From Clostridiales bacterium (GTDB lineage: Bacteria; Bacillota; Clostridia; Christensenellales; Borkfalkiaceae), in the NCBI GenBank assembly GCA_015055545.1, contig SVHY01000002.1, positions 1 to 64,000 of the forward strand: a stretch of 64,000 bases of DNA, written 5' to 3'. The translations under genes were made by a program, and so were the position numbers. Of the stretch, positions 30,042-38,829 are shown one piece after another (the stretch's first letter is position 1; every line of letters starts with the position of its first letter). The notes below the pieces were generated by a model, which was given only the letters and a program-made list of their open reading frames with translations, had not been told where the DNA came from and did no database searches.

Positions 30042-31526
30042 TTAATCGTCTTTTGATTGCATGAAATCGGGTTTTTCGTGCGACGATAAGATATGCTTTC
30101 TTTGCGTGATATAGAACACGACGCCAAGCAGTACCCAAACGCCGAGCATGAGATAGCTTTGCCAACAGAAATGCACGCCTTCAAGCCCGGGAATAGGAAT
30201 GAGTTGTAATACGACGAACGCTGCGGAGAACGCCGCGCCGAGTACGGCAAGTGTGAACAGGAATTTCCCGCCGTCTTTATCGCGTTTTAAGGTTTTGCAC
30301 GTGGATACGCTCGTGAAGAAGAAACCGATGGACGCGCCGATTGCGCTCATGTCCACGAACCAGCCGAGGGCTTCTCTGCCGAGCACGGGGCCGGAAAGGG
30401 AGATGATCATACAAAAGATAATCGCGTTTTTCGGCGTGCCGTGTTTTTCGTCGATATTACTGAAAATCTTCGGCAAATACCCGTCCTTGCTCATGGAATA
30501 CATCAATCGCGAGGACGCCAAATAAAAGCCCATAATCCCCGACAAAACGGCACAGCTTACGGCTACGCCGACGAGAATTTTTCCGAAAGGACCGAGCAAT
30601 TTTTCGGCGGCTACGAGCAACAGCCAAGGCGTACCTTCCGCGTCTACGATAAGGTCGGGCCAGTTTTCCAAAGCTGCCGCCGCGATGGTATTGTTCGCGA
30701 TATATACGAAGCAACCGAAGAGAATGGCGATGACCATGATAAAGATGATTTTCTTATACGAGAACTTGAATTCTTCCGCGGCTTGGGGGATAGTGTCGAA
30801 TCCGACGAACGCCCACGGCGCAATGGCGAACGTAGCCAAAATACTGCTGGCAATCCCCGAATCTTTCACGGCGTGTTCGCTTGCGTACGCGCCGGCGGCT
30901 TTGGCGGCTTCCTTGTCAAAGCCCCAAACGGGCGACATGTTTTCCACCGTTGCGTACGGGGAGATGAGCGCGGAAATAAACAGCGTGAACACGGAAACGA
31001 TTAAAAGTACGGTAAGTATCGTTTGTACGAATCCCGCTTTTTTTACGCCGAAGATATTCAGCACGCCGAACAAAATCAAAATCGTCGAAGCGACGATAAT
31101 TTCGCCCAACCAAACTTCAAAACCGGCAATACTGTAATGGAAACCCCATTTGAGCACGGGACCGAAAATGCCGTCCACGATCAAGCCGATTGCCGTAGAG
31201 TTCATAGGCACGTTGGTGAGATACGCGGCAATCAAAAACCAACCGCAAACAAAGGCGGCTTGTTTGCCAAAGCACGCTTTCGTGAACGTAAATTCACCGC
31301 CCGCTCTGGGGTGTTTAGGAACCATGTACGCATACGAGAACGCGATGATGATCATGGTCAGCGCGCCGAGCACCATAGCAATTGCCGTACCTGCTACGCC
31401 CGAGTTGGGCAGGAATTTCTTGCCGGGGTTGATAAACGAACCCCAACCGATGATACAGCCGAACGCAAGTGCCCATACGCTGAGCGGGCTCAACTGTTTT
31501 CTCAAAGAAGAATTTTTGTTTTCCAT
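30042..31526 (-). CDS. APC-family amino acid/amine permease
   Basis: A 494-aa integral membrane protein with about 12 helices. The APC start is typical (LSVWALAFGCIIGWGSFINP, TAIAMVLGALTMIIIAFSYA), followed by PRAGGEFTFTKACFG. The family takes up amino acids or amines by proton or exchange coupling; the substrate is not evident. It lies 23 nt downstream of the wHTH-nucleotidyltransferase gene and should share its transcript. Given the LicC-like neighbour, an amino alcohol such as choline or ethanolamine is one possibility, but that is inference. Confidence 0.85.
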   Translation of the reverse strand: MENKNSSLRKQLSPLSVWALAFGCIIGWGSFINPGKKFLPNSGVAGTAIAMVLGALTMIIIAFSYAYMVPKHPRAGGEFTFTKACFGKQAAFVCGWFLIAAYLTNVPMNSTAIGLIVDGIFGPVLKWGFHYSIAGFEVWLGEIIVASTILILFGVLNIFGVKKAGFVQTILTVLLIVSVFTLFISALISPYATVENMSPVWGFDKEAAKAAGAYASEHAVKDSGIASSILATFAIAPWAFVGFDTIPQAAEEFKFSYKKIIFIMVIAILFGCFVYIANNTIAAAALENWPDLIVDAEGTPWLLLVAAEKLLGPFGKILVGVAVSCAVLSGIMGFYLASSRLMYSMSKDGYLPKIFSNIDEKHGTPKNAIIFCMIISLSGPVLGREALGWFVDMSAIGASIGFFFTSVSTCKTLKRDKDGGKFLFTLAVLGAAFSAAFVVLQLIPIPGLEGVHFCWQSYLMLGVWVLLGVVFYITQRKHILSSHEKPDFMQSKDD

Positions 31527-31549
31527 AATATAAATCCTTAATATAATTT

Positions 31550-32434
31550 TTATACGTCGTACGTTTTATCGATGGCTTTGAGCTCGCGGAACGTATCGAT
31601 TTCCACGATATCCGAATCCAAACAGGGCTTTATCGCCACTTGGTAGTTTTCTTTTTTGACGGTTAAGGGCACTTGATCCCAGTATTTTTCTTTGCCGCCG
31701 GGCATTTCGTAAACGTCTTGTAAATCTTTGGCGAGCTTACACCCGTCCGCTTCGTCCCAGTAGGAAATTCCTACCATTTGCCAGCAATCGAAGCCGCCGA
31801 TTTTTTGTTGCGTAATGATTCCGTCTTTTACCTCAAAACACCAATCGTCCGAACGGTCCTTTTTGATAGCCAAGAAATCGGAACAGTAATGGTATTTGGT
31901 AATGATTTTCGGGTTAGAAATCAAAAGATCCGCCTCGAATACGTACGCGTTCGAGAGTAAGTATTTCGCGCAAATCGCGGACGAAATGTTGTTCGCTTCG
32001 TTGTACAGCGGGTTTTCCAAGAACTTGATCATGGGATATTTGTATAACAGCTGATCAAAGTTTTCCGCTAAATATCCTCTGACGATATAAATATCGTTAA
32101 TACCCGCGTCTAAACAAGCGTCGATAAGCCCGTCGATAATCCGTTTCCCGTTGACCCGAACGAGCGGTTTAGGGGTGTTGAGCGTGATAGGCACGAGCCG
32201 TGAACCGAATCCCGCGGCAATAAAGATAGCCCGTTTTACACGATAGGGCTCTAACGCCGAAAAGCCTTGCTTGGTAACCAGTCCGTTTTCGATATATCCC
32301 GCCGCCGTTAAATCCTTTACCGCCTTGTTTACGCTGCCCAAGGAATATCCCGTTTTTTCTTCCAACTCGCGTTGTGAGAGTTTGCCTTCGGTTAAAGCCG
32401 CCAGCACGTCAAATTGTTTTTTTGTTAAAGTCAT
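31550..32434 (-). CDS. Winged-helix / LicC-like nucleotidyltransferase fusion
   Basis: A 294-aa protein. Residues 1-60 are a winged helix (KKQFDVLAALTEGKLSQREL, TGYSLGSVNKAVKDLTAAGY). Residues 70-290 are a sugar-nucleotide or phosphocholine cytidylyltransferase-type domain with AIFIAAGFGSRLVPIT, NTPKPLVRVNG and an acidic metal site (FEADLLIS). This matches choline-phosphate cytidylyltransferases (LicC-type) that carry a regulatory wHTH. ATG 32434 follows AGGTG. It is first in a two-gene operon with the APC permease. A LicD-like transferase is encoded 26 kb away (58.3 kb), so phosphocholine decoration of surface glycan is plausible. Other NTP-transferase substrates remain possible. Confidence 0.82.
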   Translation of the reverse strand: MTLTKKQFDVLAALTEGKLSQRELEEKTGYSLGSVNKAVKDLTAAGYIENGLVTKQGFSALEPYRVKRAIFIAAGFGSRLVPITLNTPKPLVRVNGKRIIDGLIDACLDAGINDIYIVRGYLAENFDQLLYKYPMIKFLENPLYNEANNISSAICAKYLLSNAYVFEADLLISNPKIITKYHYCSDFLAIKKDRSDDWCFEVKDGIITQQKIGGFDCWQMVGISYWDEADGCKLAKDLQDVYEMPGGKEKYWDQVPLTVKKENYQVAIKPCLDSDIVEIDTFRELKAIDKTYDV

Positions 32435-32474
32435 AATCACACCTGTCTTTCATTTTTGTATACGTCATTCTTGA

Positions 32475-32580
32475 ATTTTGAACGCTGTTTTTATAAAAAG
32501 AACCGTAAAACCTGTAAAAAGTTCAAAAACCCGTCTTTATTTTTCTAACAATTGAACATATTATAACACATTTTGAACGC
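32475..32580 (-). promoter_or_regulatory. Control region with repeated GTTCAA elements
   Basis: Read on the minus strand, GCGTTCAAAAT occurs exactly twice (32570-32580 and 32475-32485), with ATGTTCAAT at 32551-32559 and an inverted copy near 32520. TATAAT (32560-32565) lies between the first two, whose starts are about two helical turns apart. This could be the binding site of the wHTH domain encoded by the downstream gene. The 320-nt gap holds nothing else apart from the rightward promoter. Confidence 0.45.
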
Positions 32581-32687
32581 AAACACAAACGAATATGCGC
32601 TAAAATACGAAAAAAATAAAAAATATCGGTTTTTTTCAGGAATGGCGACTACATAGTATATTACCAAATAAAAGTATGGCTATTTAC

Positions 32688-32716
32688 TTGCGAAAATTGT
32701 TGAAATATGTTACAAT
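32688..32716 (+). promoter_or_regulatory. Promoter of the acyl-lipid operon
   Basis: TTGCGA (32688-32693), 17 nt, TACAAT (32711-32716), about 45 nt before the GTG start. Confidence 0.6.
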
Positions 32717-32761
32717 AGATTATCAAAGTGAAAATTGTGTGAAATAGGAAAGTAGGAAAAA

Positions 32762-34642
32762 GTGCCTAAAATTAATATAGACAAGTTAGTAAACGAAAAA
32801 ATTCGTGCGCTTTCTAAGACGCAAAAAACGTTCCGTGATATTTATACGCTCATGTTCCGTGACGAAAATTTCGTCATGTTTGAACGTTTACGTGGCGGTA
32901 AAATCGAAAAAACCACCTACGGCGATTGTAAGAAAGGCGTGGAAAAATTGTCGGGCGTGTTGCAAGAAAAATTGCAGGGCTTGAAAGGAAGCGGATATAT
33001 CGGGCTTTACGCCGATAATTCCATGGCTTGGGTGCAGGCGTTTTGGGCGATTTTGAAAAACGGATATACGCCGCTACTGCTCAATACGCGCATGGACTTT
33101 GCGCGGCTGAAAGAAACGGTTGCGCCGTATGAAGTAGTCGCCGTTATTTCAAACGGGCGGGAATTTCCTATGCCGACCTTTTCACTTTCGGAGCTCGTCA
33201 AAAATGCGGAAACGTACGCAGGGGAAATCCCCGATACTTGGGCGGATGAAATCGTAGTGATGAGTTCGGGAACTTCGCTTACCGCTAAGCTTTGTGTGTA
33301 CAGGGGCGAAAATTTTTATTATCAGCTGGTGGATAGCGCGAATATTATCCGCGAAAGCAAAGCGATAAAAAAGCATTACAAGGGCGAATTGAAACAGCTC
33401 ATGTTTTTGCCGTTGTATCATATTTTCGGGTTGGCGGCGATGTTTATGTGGTTTGCGTTTTTTTCGCGAACGTTCGTCGAGCTTAAAGACCAAAACCCCG
33501 AAACGATTTTATACACGATTAGAAAACACAAAGTTACGCATATCTTCGCCGTGCCGCTTTTTTGGAACGTCGTATACAGGCTGTTTTGTGCAGAGCTTAA
33601 AAAACAGGGCGAGAAGATGCAGCGGAAATACGAAAAAGCCATGTCGCTCGTGCAAAAAACGGGCTGGAATTTTCTTTCCAAACTCTTTTTCAAAAGCGTG
33701 CGCGAAAAGATTTTCGGCGAAAGTATTTGCTTTTTAATCAGCGGCGGGAGCGTGATATCCACAGACGTTTTACGCTTTTTCAACGGTATAGGCTATCACC
33801 TTGCCAACGGGTACGGCATGAGCGAAGTTGGGATAACGTCGGTGGAACTGTCGGCGAAAAAAGCCTTTCTTTGCGACGGAGCGGTGGGAAAACCTTTTTC
33901 GCACGTCGAATACAAAATCGACGAACGGGGCGAGCTGCTCGTGCAGGGTAAATCGACGGCTACGTATATCTATACGGACGGCGTGAGAGAAGAACTGACG
34001 GGACGATGGTTTCATACGCGCGATAAGGCGATGGAGAAAAACGGGCGGTATTTTATCCGTGGCAGAGCGGACGACGTGATTATCGGCGCGGACGGGGAAA
34101 ATATCAATCCTGAATGGTCGGAAAAACAAATCCGCATAGGCGGGAGTGAAAATCACGCGCTTATTATGCGCGACGGCAAGGCGACGTTAGTGATACAAAT
34201 CAAAAAATTCACGTCTTCGGCAAAAAGGGAGCAATTACGCGCGGCGGCGCAGAAAGAGCTTGCAAGGATCAATCTTTCGGGCGCGGTGCAAACGGTGCGG
34301 TTTACGGAAGAACCGCTACTTGGCGAAAACGATTTCAAACGCAACGGCAGGAGGTTGCAAACGCTTACGCTTATCGACGAAGAGCTTGCCGTTTCCAAAA
34401 CGGAACAAGCGGACGGGATTGCGGACAAGGTACGCGAATGTTTTGCCAAAACGCTGGGCGTGGCGGCGGAAACGATTGACGACGAGGCGCATTTCTTCTT
34501 CGATTTAAAGGGTAGCAGTTTGGATTATTTTGCTCTACTTTCTACGTTACAAAGAGAATTTTTAATAGACTGTCCGCGTTCGGGCGACGATTGTTTGTAC
34601 ACCGTTTCGCAGTTTGCGGGATATATCAACGAGAACTTGTAA
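32762..34642 (+). CDS. AMP-ligase fused to acyl-carrier domain
   Basis: A 626-aa two-domain protein. Residues 1-555 are an ANL adenylating enzyme: phosphate loop VVMSSGTSLTAKLCVY (a variant of SGTTGxPK), ANGYGMSEVG, WFHTRDKA, GRADDVIIGADGENI and the A10 lysine region NDFKRNGRRL. Residues 570-626 are a phosphopantetheine carrier with attachment Ser 586 in KGSSLDYFALL. It should activate a carboxylic acid, probably a fatty acid, with ATP and load it on its own carrier. The GTG start follows AGGAAAA. It is the first of six tightly packed genes, one of which encodes a phosphopantetheinyl transferase able to prime this carrier. Confidence 0.85.
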   Translation: MPKINIDKLVNEKIRALSKTQKTFRDIYTLMFRDENFVMFERLRGGKIEKTTYGDCKKGVEKLSGVLQEKLQGLKGSGYIGLYADNSMAWVQAFWAILKNGYTPLLLNTRMDFARLKETVAPYEVVAVISNGREFPMPTFSLSELVKNAETYAGEIPDTWADEIVVMSSGTSLTAKLCVYRGENFYYQLVDSANIIRESKAIKKHYKGELKQLMFLPLYHIFGLAAMFMWFAFFSRTFVELKDQNPETILYTIRKHKVTHIFAVPLFWNVVYRLFCAELKKQGEKMQRKYEKAMSLVQKTGWNFLSKLFFKSVREKIFGESICFLISGGSVISTDVLRFFNGIGYHLANGYGMSEVGITSVELSAKKAFLCDGAVGKPFSHVEYKIDERGELLVQGKSTATYIYTDGVREELTGRWFHTRDKAMEKNGRYFIRGRADDVIIGADGENINPEWSEKQIRIGGSENHALIMRDGKATLVIQIKKFTSSAKREQLRAAAQKELARINLSGAVQTVRFTEEPLLGENDFKRNGRRLQTLTLIDEELAVSKTEQADGIADKVRECFAKTLGVAAETIDDEAHFFFDLKGSSLDYFALLSTLQREFLIDCPRSGDDCLYTVSQFAGYINENL

Positions 34643-34654
34643 GGAAAATCAAAA

Positions 34655-36523
34655 ATGGTACGCAGTTTAGATAAAAAATGGAAAGAATTTTTATACGCGT
34701 TTTCGGGGTTTGGACCGAACTTTTTAATGGTTTTGATGGGCGCGTATTTCACCAACGCCATCAACCCCGCGGCGATGGGTGGGGACACCTATCAAGTGAT
34801 AATGAAAGGCACTTGTTTTATTTTGCCTGCCGTGTTCCCGATTTTGTACGCAATAGCAAAAGCGTTTGACGGGATTATCGATATACCGTTCGCGCATATC
34901 ACGGACACGCTTTCCACGCGCTGGGGACGTCGCCGTCCGCCGATAGCGCTTTGCTTTATCCCTATGATTATCTCGTACGCGTTTTGTTGGTGGCCGATTG
35001 GCGGCGCGGACAATCAGCTTGTAAACACCGTTTGGATTATTGTTTGGGCGCTTATATTTTTCTCTACGTATACGATGTGTATGATCGCCTTTTACGGTTC
35101 TCTTTCCAACGTTTGCGACAGCGAAAGTCAACGCTTGCGCGTTTCCGGATTCAAATCCTTTTTCGATACCATTTCTTATTGTATCGTGTACGCGCTCGTG
35201 CCTGTACTGCTTAGCGGTTTTAAACTGTATATCAATGAATTTGCTTATTGCGCGTTACCGTTAATGCTCACGATTACCATACCTTTATTTATGATTAAGG
35301 AAGGGAAGAAGTACGGCTATCCCGAGCTGGAAGGCGCGAAAGCGGAAAAAATCAAAATCGTGGAAAGTATCAAGCTCACGTTTGGGAATAAGCTGTTTAT
35401 CGTTTGGGAAATCGTCAACTGTTGCGCGTTTTTCGGCTTGCAAATGTTCTTATCGTCCATGAACGCGCTGATTGAAGGGGGTATGGGCTTTAACGGTTTG
35501 GAAATGACGATTATCAATACCTGCGCGTTCGCGCCCGTGCCCATTATGTTGTACTTGTTTAATAAACTCAAAGACAAAAAGGGCTTGCGCTTTGCGTATC
35601 AAAGCTGTCTTTTGTCCTTTGCCGTATCCATTTTATCCTTCGTGTTCGCGTCGTTGTACGTGACGGGTGGGAATAAGACGGCGCAATATATCATTTCCTG
35701 CGTGGGCGGGGTAATGGGTAGTTGGGCGATCGGTTCGTTCTTCATGATGCCTTATCTCGTGCCTTCGCAAATTTCCAGCGTGGAAGAAAAATTGACGGGT
35801 AAAAACCATTCGGCAATGTATTTCGCGGCGCAAGCGGTTTGCACGTCCATTATCGGCGCGATTTCCGCATCGCTCGTTTGGGAGAACGTGAAAATGCTGT
35901 TTATCAGCAAAGCGGCGGGCGGTATCGTATACGCGGAAAACGCGGCAAACGCAGCGGAAAAGTTCGGCGTCGGCGTGGAAACGGTGTTCAATTTCGGCGT
36001 GTTAATCGTGCCGATTGTCGTTTGTATTATGTGCTTGGTCGGTTTTGCCGTCGCGTTCAAAATGCCCAAGAATTATACCCACGAAGTCGTGGCAAAGGAA
36101 CTCAAACGCCAAAACCCGTCCTTGCAAATCGATGACTATTTAAAGGAAAACAAGGACGAAGAACAGGAAAAGGGCGAAATCCTGTTCGTCCAAATCGGAC
36201 TTTCCGTGCTCTCGGGCTTTATATTCGGGTTCGTTTGGATTGCCTTTTTATTCCGTTCGCTCAAAGCGCTCTTCAACAAACCCTACGGGCTTGGGCGTTG
36301 GCTTTTGGCGTGTTTCGTACCGTTTGCTGGGAGCGTGCTTTGCGTGCGCGCGCACGAACAATTAAAAGAGCTTGCAAAAGCAAAGGGTTTGCAAATAACG
36401 GATAAGAAATGGTTGCATATTCTCTTTGGCGTTGTGTTTGTGATTTTACCGCTCAATATCGTGTCGCTTGCATTGTTACAGCACGGCGTTAATAAAATAA
36501 TGAGAGCGGATGATGCCGCATGA
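34655..36523 (+). CDS. MFS_2 (GPH-type) transporter with C-terminal extension
   Basis: A 622-aa membrane protein with about 12 core helices. The MFS_2 signature DGIIDIPFAHITDTLSTRWG followed by RRRP is present. This family includes sugar-cation symporters and lipid transporters. About 90 extra C-terminal residues carry two or three more helices (FIFGFVWIAFLFRSL, WLHILFGVVFVILPLNIVSL), unlike standard members. It starts 12 nt after the adenylating enzyme with AAGGAAAA, and its stop overlaps the next start (ATGA). In this operon a lipid or acylated product is the most plausible cargo; that is inference. Confidence 0.8.
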   Translation: MVRSLDKKWKEFLYAFSGFGPNFLMVLMGAYFTNAINPAAMGGDTYQVIMKGTCFILPAVFPILYAIAKAFDGIIDIPFAHITDTLSTRWGRRRPPIALCFIPMIISYAFCWWPIGGADNQLVNTVWIIVWALIFFSTYTMCMIAFYGSLSNVCDSESQRLRVSGFKSFFDTISYCIVYALVPVLLSGFKLYINEFAYCALPLMLTITIPLFMIKEGKKYGYPELEGAKAEKIKIVESIKLTFGNKLFIVWEIVNCCAFFGLQMFLSSMNALIEGGMGFNGLEMTIINTCAFAPVPIMLYLFNKLKDKKGLRFAYQSCLLSFAVSILSFVFASLYVTGGNKTAQYIISCVGGVMGSWAIGSFFMMPYLVPSQISSVEEKLTGKNHSAMYFAAQAVCTSIIGAISASLVWENVKMLFISKAAGGIVYAENAANAAEKFGVGVETVFNFGVLIVPIVVCIMCLVGFAVAFKMPKNYTHEVVAKELKRQNPSLQIDDYLKENKDEEQEKGEILFVQIGLSVLSGFIFGFVWIAFLFRSLKALFNKPYGLGRWLLACFVPFAGSVLCVRAHEQLKELAKAKGLQITDKKWLHILFGVVFVILPLNIVSLALLQHGVNKIMRADDAA

Positions 36524-37176
36524 TACGGTTTTTTCAAACGTTTACGAAGGTAACGGCTTGGATAGCGCAATTTTTCTGTTTCCGCACGAAAATATATTAC
36601 GAGGAGAAGAAAGCGCAAAGCCGTAGAATAAAAGGAAACGCCATTATCATATCCAACCACACGTCCGTATACGATTACGCGGTGATGCTGTTCACGTTCC
36701 CTTGTCGAACGCTACGCTATTTAATGGCGGAAGTGCTGTTTGAAACCAAACCTTTGGCAAGGTTTTTACGCGCTATGGGCGGCGTGGAAGTGAACAGGGA
36801 CGGTATGGATTTTTCTTTCCTTTTAAAAGCGGAAGAAATTCTGGAAAAGGGCGGCGTTATCGGCAGTTTTCCCGAAAGCAGATTACCAAACGACGGCGAA
36901 GAACGCCCCTTGCCTTTTGCGCCGAGTACGGCGTATATCGCGCTGAGAAGCGGCGCGCCCATGATCCCCGTATACACCAACGGCAGTTATTTTAACCGTC
37001 GCCGTGCGCGCGTGATAATAGGCAGACCCATTTACGCCGCGGAATATTTAGACGATAACCTGACGGAAAAGGAAAACGTGGAGAAATTGAACGCCGTTAT
37101 GCGCGAACGGATTTTGGAGTTGAGAGATGAGCTTGCAAGAAGAACGCAAAAAAGAAAAAGCACGCAAAAAACGTAA
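36520..37176 (+). CDS. PlsC-type acyltransferase 1
   Basis: A 218-aa membrane-associated acyltransferase related to 1-acyl-glycerol-3-phosphate acyltransferase. Motif I, NHTSVYD, has catalytic His 47 and Asp 52 with the expected four-residue spacing. Motif III reads GSFPESRLPNDGEE, a variant of the usual FPEG, and PMIPVYTNGS matches motif IV. The acceptor is unknown. The start overlaps the transporter stop, and the next gene starts 50 nt before its end, so translation is tightly coupled. Confidence 0.85.
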   Translation: MIRFFQTFTKVTAWIAQFFCFRTKIYYEEKKAQSRRIKGNAIIISNHTSVYDYAVMLFTFPCRTLRYLMAEVLFETKPLARFLRAMGGVEVNRDGMDFSFLLKAEEILEKGGVIGSFPESRLPNDGEERPLPFAPSTAYIALRSGAPMIPVYTNGSYFNRRRARVIIGRPIYAAEYLDDNLTEKENVEKLNAVMRERILELRDELARRTQKRKSTQKT

Positions 37177-37819
37177 TAAAGGCGTTGGGGCTTGGTTTTA
37201 CGATTTTGCGAAAATAACGGGCGCAATCCCCGCGCTTTTGTGGTTGCGTCCTAAATATATCTATCCGAGCAAAGCGGCGAAACGTAAAATCAAAAAAGGC
37301 GGCGTTTTGTTTATTTCCAACCATTCGGGGTATTTAGATCCGCTCATTTTACTTTGTACCGTTTGGTATCGTCGGCTTAACTGTGTGGCGACGAAACAGC
37401 TGTTCAAAGGCAAATTCAACAATTGGCTGTTTCGGCATTTCTTGTGCATACCCGTCGATAAAGAAAATTTCAGCGTTTTGACGTTCAAACAAATCGTAAC
37501 CCGTCTAAAAGCGGGCAAGGCGGTGGGAATTTTCCCCGAGGGAGCTATCAACAAAGGCGAAAACAAGGTGGAAGCCTTTAAAGCGGGCGCGGCGATGATG
37601 GCTATGCGCGCGGGCGTGCCCGTCGTACCTTTGTATATCGTCAAACGCGAAAAATGGTATTCGCGCGTTCGGGTAGTCGTCGGCGAACCCGTACGGGTAG
37701 ACAACAGCCAACCGCACGCGGCGGGAGCGATTGATAAAGCCAACGCGCTTTTGCACGACGCGGAAGAAAATTTAGCGCAGTTCTACGAAGATTTAAAAAA
37801 GAGAAAGAAAAAGAAATGA
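37127..37819 (+). CDS. PlsC-type acyltransferase 2
   Basis: A 230-aa second acyltransferase. Motif I, NHSGYLD, has His 66 and Asp 71; motif III, GIFPEGAINKG, is canonical, and PVVPLYIV corresponds to motif IV. The N-terminus is a lysine-rich helix (EERKKEKARKKRNKG) that could bind the membrane surface. It overlaps the preceding acyltransferase by 50 nt in another frame and ends in an ATGA overlap with the next gene. Two acyltransferases with different motif III sequences suggest two successive acylations or two acceptors. Confidence 0.87.
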   Translation: MSLQEERKKEKARKKRNKGVGAWFYDFAKITGAIPALLWLRPKYIYPSKAAKRKIKKGGVLFISNHSGYLDPLILLCTVWYRRLNCVATKQLFKGKFNNWLFRHFLCIPVDKENFSVLTFKQIVTRLKAGKAVGIFPEGAINKGENKVEAFKAGAAMMAMRAGVPVVPLYIVKREKWYSRVRVVVGEPVRVDNSQPHAAGAIDKANALLHDAEENLAQFYEDLKKRKKKK

Positions 37820-38826
37820 AATTCCTGTTAAACGATCCCAAATTTGGGGACATGATACGCGTAAAAATCGACGATTTTTACCATTTCGGTATTTACGTGG
37901 ACGATAATACGGTGATTCAGTTTGGCAAGCCGCCCGTAAACGGCTTTGCTAAGCAACGCGACGTCCGCGTTTGCACCACCGACCTTGCGGAATTTTCTTG
38001 CGGTACGTTCGTAGAAGTGGCAAAAGCGGAAAAAGAGGAACGCAAATTCCGTAGAAAACCCAAATCGGTCGTGGCGTTTGCCAAAAGTCGGATAGGGGAA
38101 AAGGGATATCATATCCTGAACAACAACTGCGAGCATTTCGCCTACGAGTGTGCGTACGGATATCGCCGTAGCGATCAGACGGACGAGGCGCGAAAGGATT
38201 ATAAAAAGCAACCCGTTTGCGATATCTATTTGCGCGCTTTCCCGTTTGCCTGCGCGAACGAAAAGATTTATCCCAAAATCCGCTTAAAGGAAATAAACGC
38301 GTGCCGTAGCGAAAAAGTTCGCGAAGAAAAATTTTATGCTTGGAAACTCTTGGAAGAGGCGCTTTGGCGTTCGTTCCGTTTGGAATTGAAGAAATGCAAA
38401 CCGCACAAGGACGGCGGGAAATGGCTTTGTAAGGACGTATATTTTTCTATCAGCCATTCGGGCGAGTTCGTATGCGTAGCCGTGAGCAACCAACCCGTGG
38501 GGGTGGACTTTGAAAAAATCGACGAACCGCGTTTTCACGATTTGCCCGAAGAAAAAATTTGCACGGAAAAGGAACTTGCCGCCCTGCCGACAGGGGAGAA
38601 TAGGGCAAGGGAAATCAACAGGCTTTGGACGGTGAAAGAGGCGGCGTTTAAACTGCAAAACGGCAAAGCGTTTTTACCTAACGCAATAGAAACGGACGGC
38701 GTTTTGAAATACAGTACAGCGTTCAAAACCGACGGCGGGGAATATTTTCTCACCGTCGTAGGTAGCGCCGTAGAAACAACGAAAATAATCGCCGACGGCG
38801 ATATTAGAATAAAAAAAGGAGAATAG
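37816..38826 (+). CDS. LRAT-domain / phosphopantetheinyl transferase fusion
   Basis: A 336-aa fusion. Residues 1-115 resemble the LRAT/NlpC-like acyltransferase-amidase fold: YHFGIYVDD with His 23 and NNNCEHFAYE with Cys 105. The position that is a second His in animal LRAT enzymes reads VIQFG, i.e. Gln. Residues about 175-336 are a 4'-phosphopantetheinyl transferase: FSISHSGEF, PVGVDFEKID and the magnesium/CoA motif WTVKEAAFK. The transferase half probably primes the carrier domain of the first operon gene. The LRAT half could move acyl groups between lipids or thioesters. I know of no described protein with this combination. Confidence 0.8.
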   Translation: MKFLLNDPKFGDMIRVKIDDFYHFGIYVDDNTVIQFGKPPVNGFAKQRDVRVCTTDLAEFSCGTFVEVAKAEKEERKFRRKPKSVVAFAKSRIGEKGYHILNNNCEHFAYECAYGYRRSDQTDEARKDYKKQPVCDIYLRAFPFACANEKIYPKIRLKEINACRSEKVREEKFYAWKLLEEALWRSFRLELKKCKPHKDGGKWLCKDVYFSISHSGEFVCVAVSNQPVGVDFEKIDEPRFHDLPEEKICTEKELAALPTGENRAREINRLWTVKEAAFKLQNGKAFLPNAIETDGVLKYSTAFKTDGGEYFLTVVGSAVETTKIIADGDIRIKKGE

Positions 38827-38829
38827 ATT

